Shown one piece after another: positions 32,071-33,665 of a stretch of 33,665 nt of DNA (positions are counted from its first letter, which is position 1; the number at the start of each line of letters is the position of its first letter). Origin of the DNA: Bacillota bacterium (lineage in GTDB: Bacteria; Bacillota; Clostridia; Christensenellales; Aristaeellaceae). The DNA lies in contig JAEXCG010000095.1 of assembly GCA_023402355.1 (NCBI GenBank), positions 1 to 33,665 of the forward strand. The letters are read 5' to 3'. The notes beneath the pieces were generated by a model, which saw nothing but the letters and a program-made list of their open reading frames with translations, was not told the origin of the DNA and did no database searches. The position numbers were made by a program, and so were the translations under genes.

Positions 32071-32985
32071 ATGCCCAGGCGCCCGCAGCCCTTTAACGTG
32101 CGCCAGTACATGCTGGAATGCCCCTACGAAATCTTCCGCTACCGCGACAGCTACCTCGCCGACGTAGCGCTTCACCACCACGACTTTTACGAGCTGTACC
32201 TCTTCCTTTCGGGCGACGTCAGCTACATCATCGAAAGCCGCAGCTACCGGCTGCAGCCGGGCGACCTGCTGCTCATCTCCCCCAGCGAGCTGCACCAGCC
32301 GCTCATTCGCCCCGACCACGCGCCCTATGAGCGCATCGTGCTGTGGGTGAGCCGTCCGTTCATGAAGAGCCTGTCCACCGAACGGACCGATCTGGAGACC
32401 TGCTTTCGCGCGCAGCTAAACGGCCGCACCAACCTGCTCCGCCCGGACGCCGCCTCCCGCGCCGCGCTGACGGGCCTGATGGAGCGCCTGCTCGAGGAGA
32501 CGTCCCGCAGCGGCTACGGCAGCGACATCACCGCCCGCTGCTGCCTGCTGGAGCTGCTCGTGCTCGTCAACCGGCTCTTCGCGGACCGCGCGCGCCGCGC
32601 GCCCGCGCAGGCGCTGCCCGACCCCATGATCGCGCGCGTGCTCGACTACATCAACGCGCACTACGGCGAGCCGCTTTCGCTGGACGCGCTCTCCGCGCGC
32701 TTCTTCGTGGGCAAGTATCACCTGTGCCACGCCTTCAAGGCCGCGGTCGGCACGTCGGTCTACCGCTACGTCATGCAAAAGCGCCTGCTCATCGCGCGCC
32801 AGATGCTGCTGGACGGAACGCCTCCCACCGAAGCGTGCCGCCCCTGCGGCTTTGCGGATTACAGCAGCTTCTTTCGCGCCTTCAAGGCGCAATACGGCAT
32901 AAGCCCCAGCGCGTTTTATGCCCTGCAAGCGGACGCGTCGGAGGACGAAGGCGGACGCCCGCATCCGCAGGCGCCCGAGGTGTGA
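32071..32985 (+). CDS. AraC-family transcriptional regulator
   Basis: A 304-residue regulator. The N-terminal cupin sensor has HHHDFYELYLFLSG (residues 30-43), LQPGDLLLISPSELHQP and a long helical linker. The C-terminal double helix-turn-helix (about 190-290) contains LSLDALSARFFVGKYHLCHAFK (second helix by region) and CGFADYSSFFRAFKAQYGISPSAF, the AraC signature. The ATG at 32071 has AAAGGAGG upstream. Divergence from uxuA suggests that it controls hexuronate use, replacing the GntR- or LacI-type regulators found elsewhere. Its stop is 3 bases from the convergent AEC gene. Confidence 0.9.
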   Translation: MPRRPQPFNVRQYMLECPYEIFRYRDSYLADVALHHHDFYELYLFLSGDVSYIIESRSYRLQPGDLLLISPSELHQPLIRPDHAPYERIVLWVSRPFMKSLSTERTDLETCFRAQLNGRTNLLRPDAASRAALTGLMERLLEETSRSGYGSDITARCCLLELLVLVNRLFADRARRAPAQALPDPMIARVLDYINAHYGEPLSLDALSARFFVGKYHLCHAFKAAVGTSVYRYVMQKRLLIARQMLLDGTPPTEACRPCGFADYSSFFRAFKAQYGISPSAFYALQADASEDEGGRPHPQAPEV

Positions 32986-32988
32986 GCG

Positions 32989-33665
32989 TCACGCCATCGC
33001 GTACACTGCGATGAGCGCGTAGAGCGCCACGGTGACGAGCGTGGAGAGCGAAAGCGTCGTGGAGATGTACTCCCCCTGATCGCCCACATCCGCGAAGAGC
33101 GGGATGATGAAGGGCGCGGGCAGCGAAAAGAGCAGCAGCAGCGCCGTCATCAGGCGATGGTCAAAGGGCGTAAGCGTGAAGATGACGAGGCTGGAAACCG
33201 CGCACAGCGCCGCCATCACGGCAAGGCGCAGGCCGATGGTCGTGAGCACCGGGCGAAGCAGCGCGCGCGACAGCTTCAACTGATAGCCGACCACGAGCAG
33301 GATCAGCGCGGAGGTCGGCGCGGAGACGAACGAGATGACTGAGGACAGCACGGCGCCCGCCGCCGTGGGCAAAAGCCGCCTGCCCACGCCCAGCGCGCCA
33401 AGCACGATGCCCAGCAGCATGCCCAAAAAGGCTTTGTTCGTCAGCATGCCGCGCGCGATGGCCCGCGCGTCCGTCCGTTCCCCCGCCGCAGACCGGAGCG
33501 CCGCCAGGAAAACGGTATAGGCAAACGTCGTCTGCCCCACGTCCGCCATGGCGAAGGTCGAAAGGCTCCCCTGCCCGTACAGCAGGCCGAACAGCGCGTA
33601 GCCAAGCATGCCGCCCTCGAACCCGGTCATCAACAGCGGCATGAAGCGCCCGTACGGCGCGGCAA
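32989..33665 (-). CDS. AEC-family permease, C-terminal part (cut by window edge)
   Basis: The reading frame is open to the right edge; about 224 C-terminal residues are visible. Near the edge PLLMTGFEGGMLGYALFGLLYG matches the conserved middle of auxin-efflux-carrier-type proteins. About six hydrophobic helices follow, with NKAFLGMLLGIVLGALG and SAPTSALILLVVGYQL typical of the second half of the fold. Family members export or import organic acids such as malate; the substrate here is unknown. Upstream in-frame codons continue past 33642, so the true start is outside the window. It converges on the AraC-type gene with no visible terminator between. Confidence 0.85.
   Translation of the reverse strand, partial: AAPYGRFMPLLMTGFEGGMLGYALFGLLYGQGSLSTFAMADVGQTTFAYTVFLAALRSAAGERTDARAIARGMLTNKAFLGMLLGIVLGALGVGRRLLPTAAGAVLSSVISFVSAPTSALILLVVGYQLKLSRALLRPVLTTIGLRLAVMAALCAVSSLVIFTLTPFDHRLMTALLLLFSLPAPFIIPLFADVGDQGEYISTTLSLSTLVTVALYALIAVYAMA

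Noticed and set aside
1..33665. CRISPR arrays, insertion sequences, tRNA or rRNA genes
   Set aside because: No spaced direct repeats, transposase motifs or tRNA/rRNA signatures were seen on either strand by reading.

Overview
The window is GC-rich bacterial chromosome with dense operons, strong AGGAGG-type ribosome binding sites, sigma-A promoters and intrinsic terminators. A T-box leader, a BmrR/BltR-like MerR regulator, an SDR-type mannonate oxidoreductase, a PgcA-type phosphoglucomutase and an AsnA asparagine synthetase point to a Bacillota/Clostridia anaerobe, plausibly a gut species of the GC-rich Christensenellales kind (lineage is inference). No rRNA, tRNA, insertion sequence, phage gene or CRISPR array was recognised.

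Layout. 1-1892 (minus): a MerR regulator, then a TrmO-like methyltransferase and a GNAT acetyltransferase (cut by the window edge). Between them lies a promoter with the 19-bp spacer typical of MerR targets. 1924-9966 (minus): an oligopeptide ABC transporter in the order oppA, oppB, oppC, oppD, oppF, then a small membrane protein. OppC carries an extra domain of about 280 residues built from degenerate repeats, and OppA carries an extra helical insert. 10023-12506 (minus): a membrane protein and a phosphoglucomutase. 12580-18274 (plus): polA, coaE, a membrane-anchored lytic transglycosylase, and an orphan oligopeptide-binding protein whose start lies inside the transglycosylase gene.

18275-18949 has no gene but is rich in RNA: a candidate structured RNA with its own terminator, a palindromic operator, a near-consensus promoter and a T-box riboswitch. 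The T-box controls a TRAP transporter (dctP-dctQ-dctM, 18950-21798). Next come a small membrane protein, asnA, and a two-gene unit (23388-26296) pairing a membrane protein with a GrpE-like C-terminus and a membrane-anchored Hsp70-like ATPase without the usual substrate-binding domain. This pair is the best candidate for an undescribed system.

26380-29857 (minus) holds an alpha/beta hydrolase with an inositol-monophosphatase-like enzyme, then rsgA with a DUF4180 gene. rsgA is preceded by a 19-codon leader ORF and a terminator arranged like an attenuator. 29862-29975 is a C-terminal GNAT scrap. 29999-32985 is a hexuronate module: uxuA-uxuB divergent from an AraC-type regulator. The window ends inside an AEC-family permease gene on the minus strand.

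Together the genes suggest an anaerobe living on peptides, organic or amino acids and plant-derived hexuronates, with much RNA-level control. None of the three solute-binding proteins has a lipobox at its signal-peptide cleavage site.
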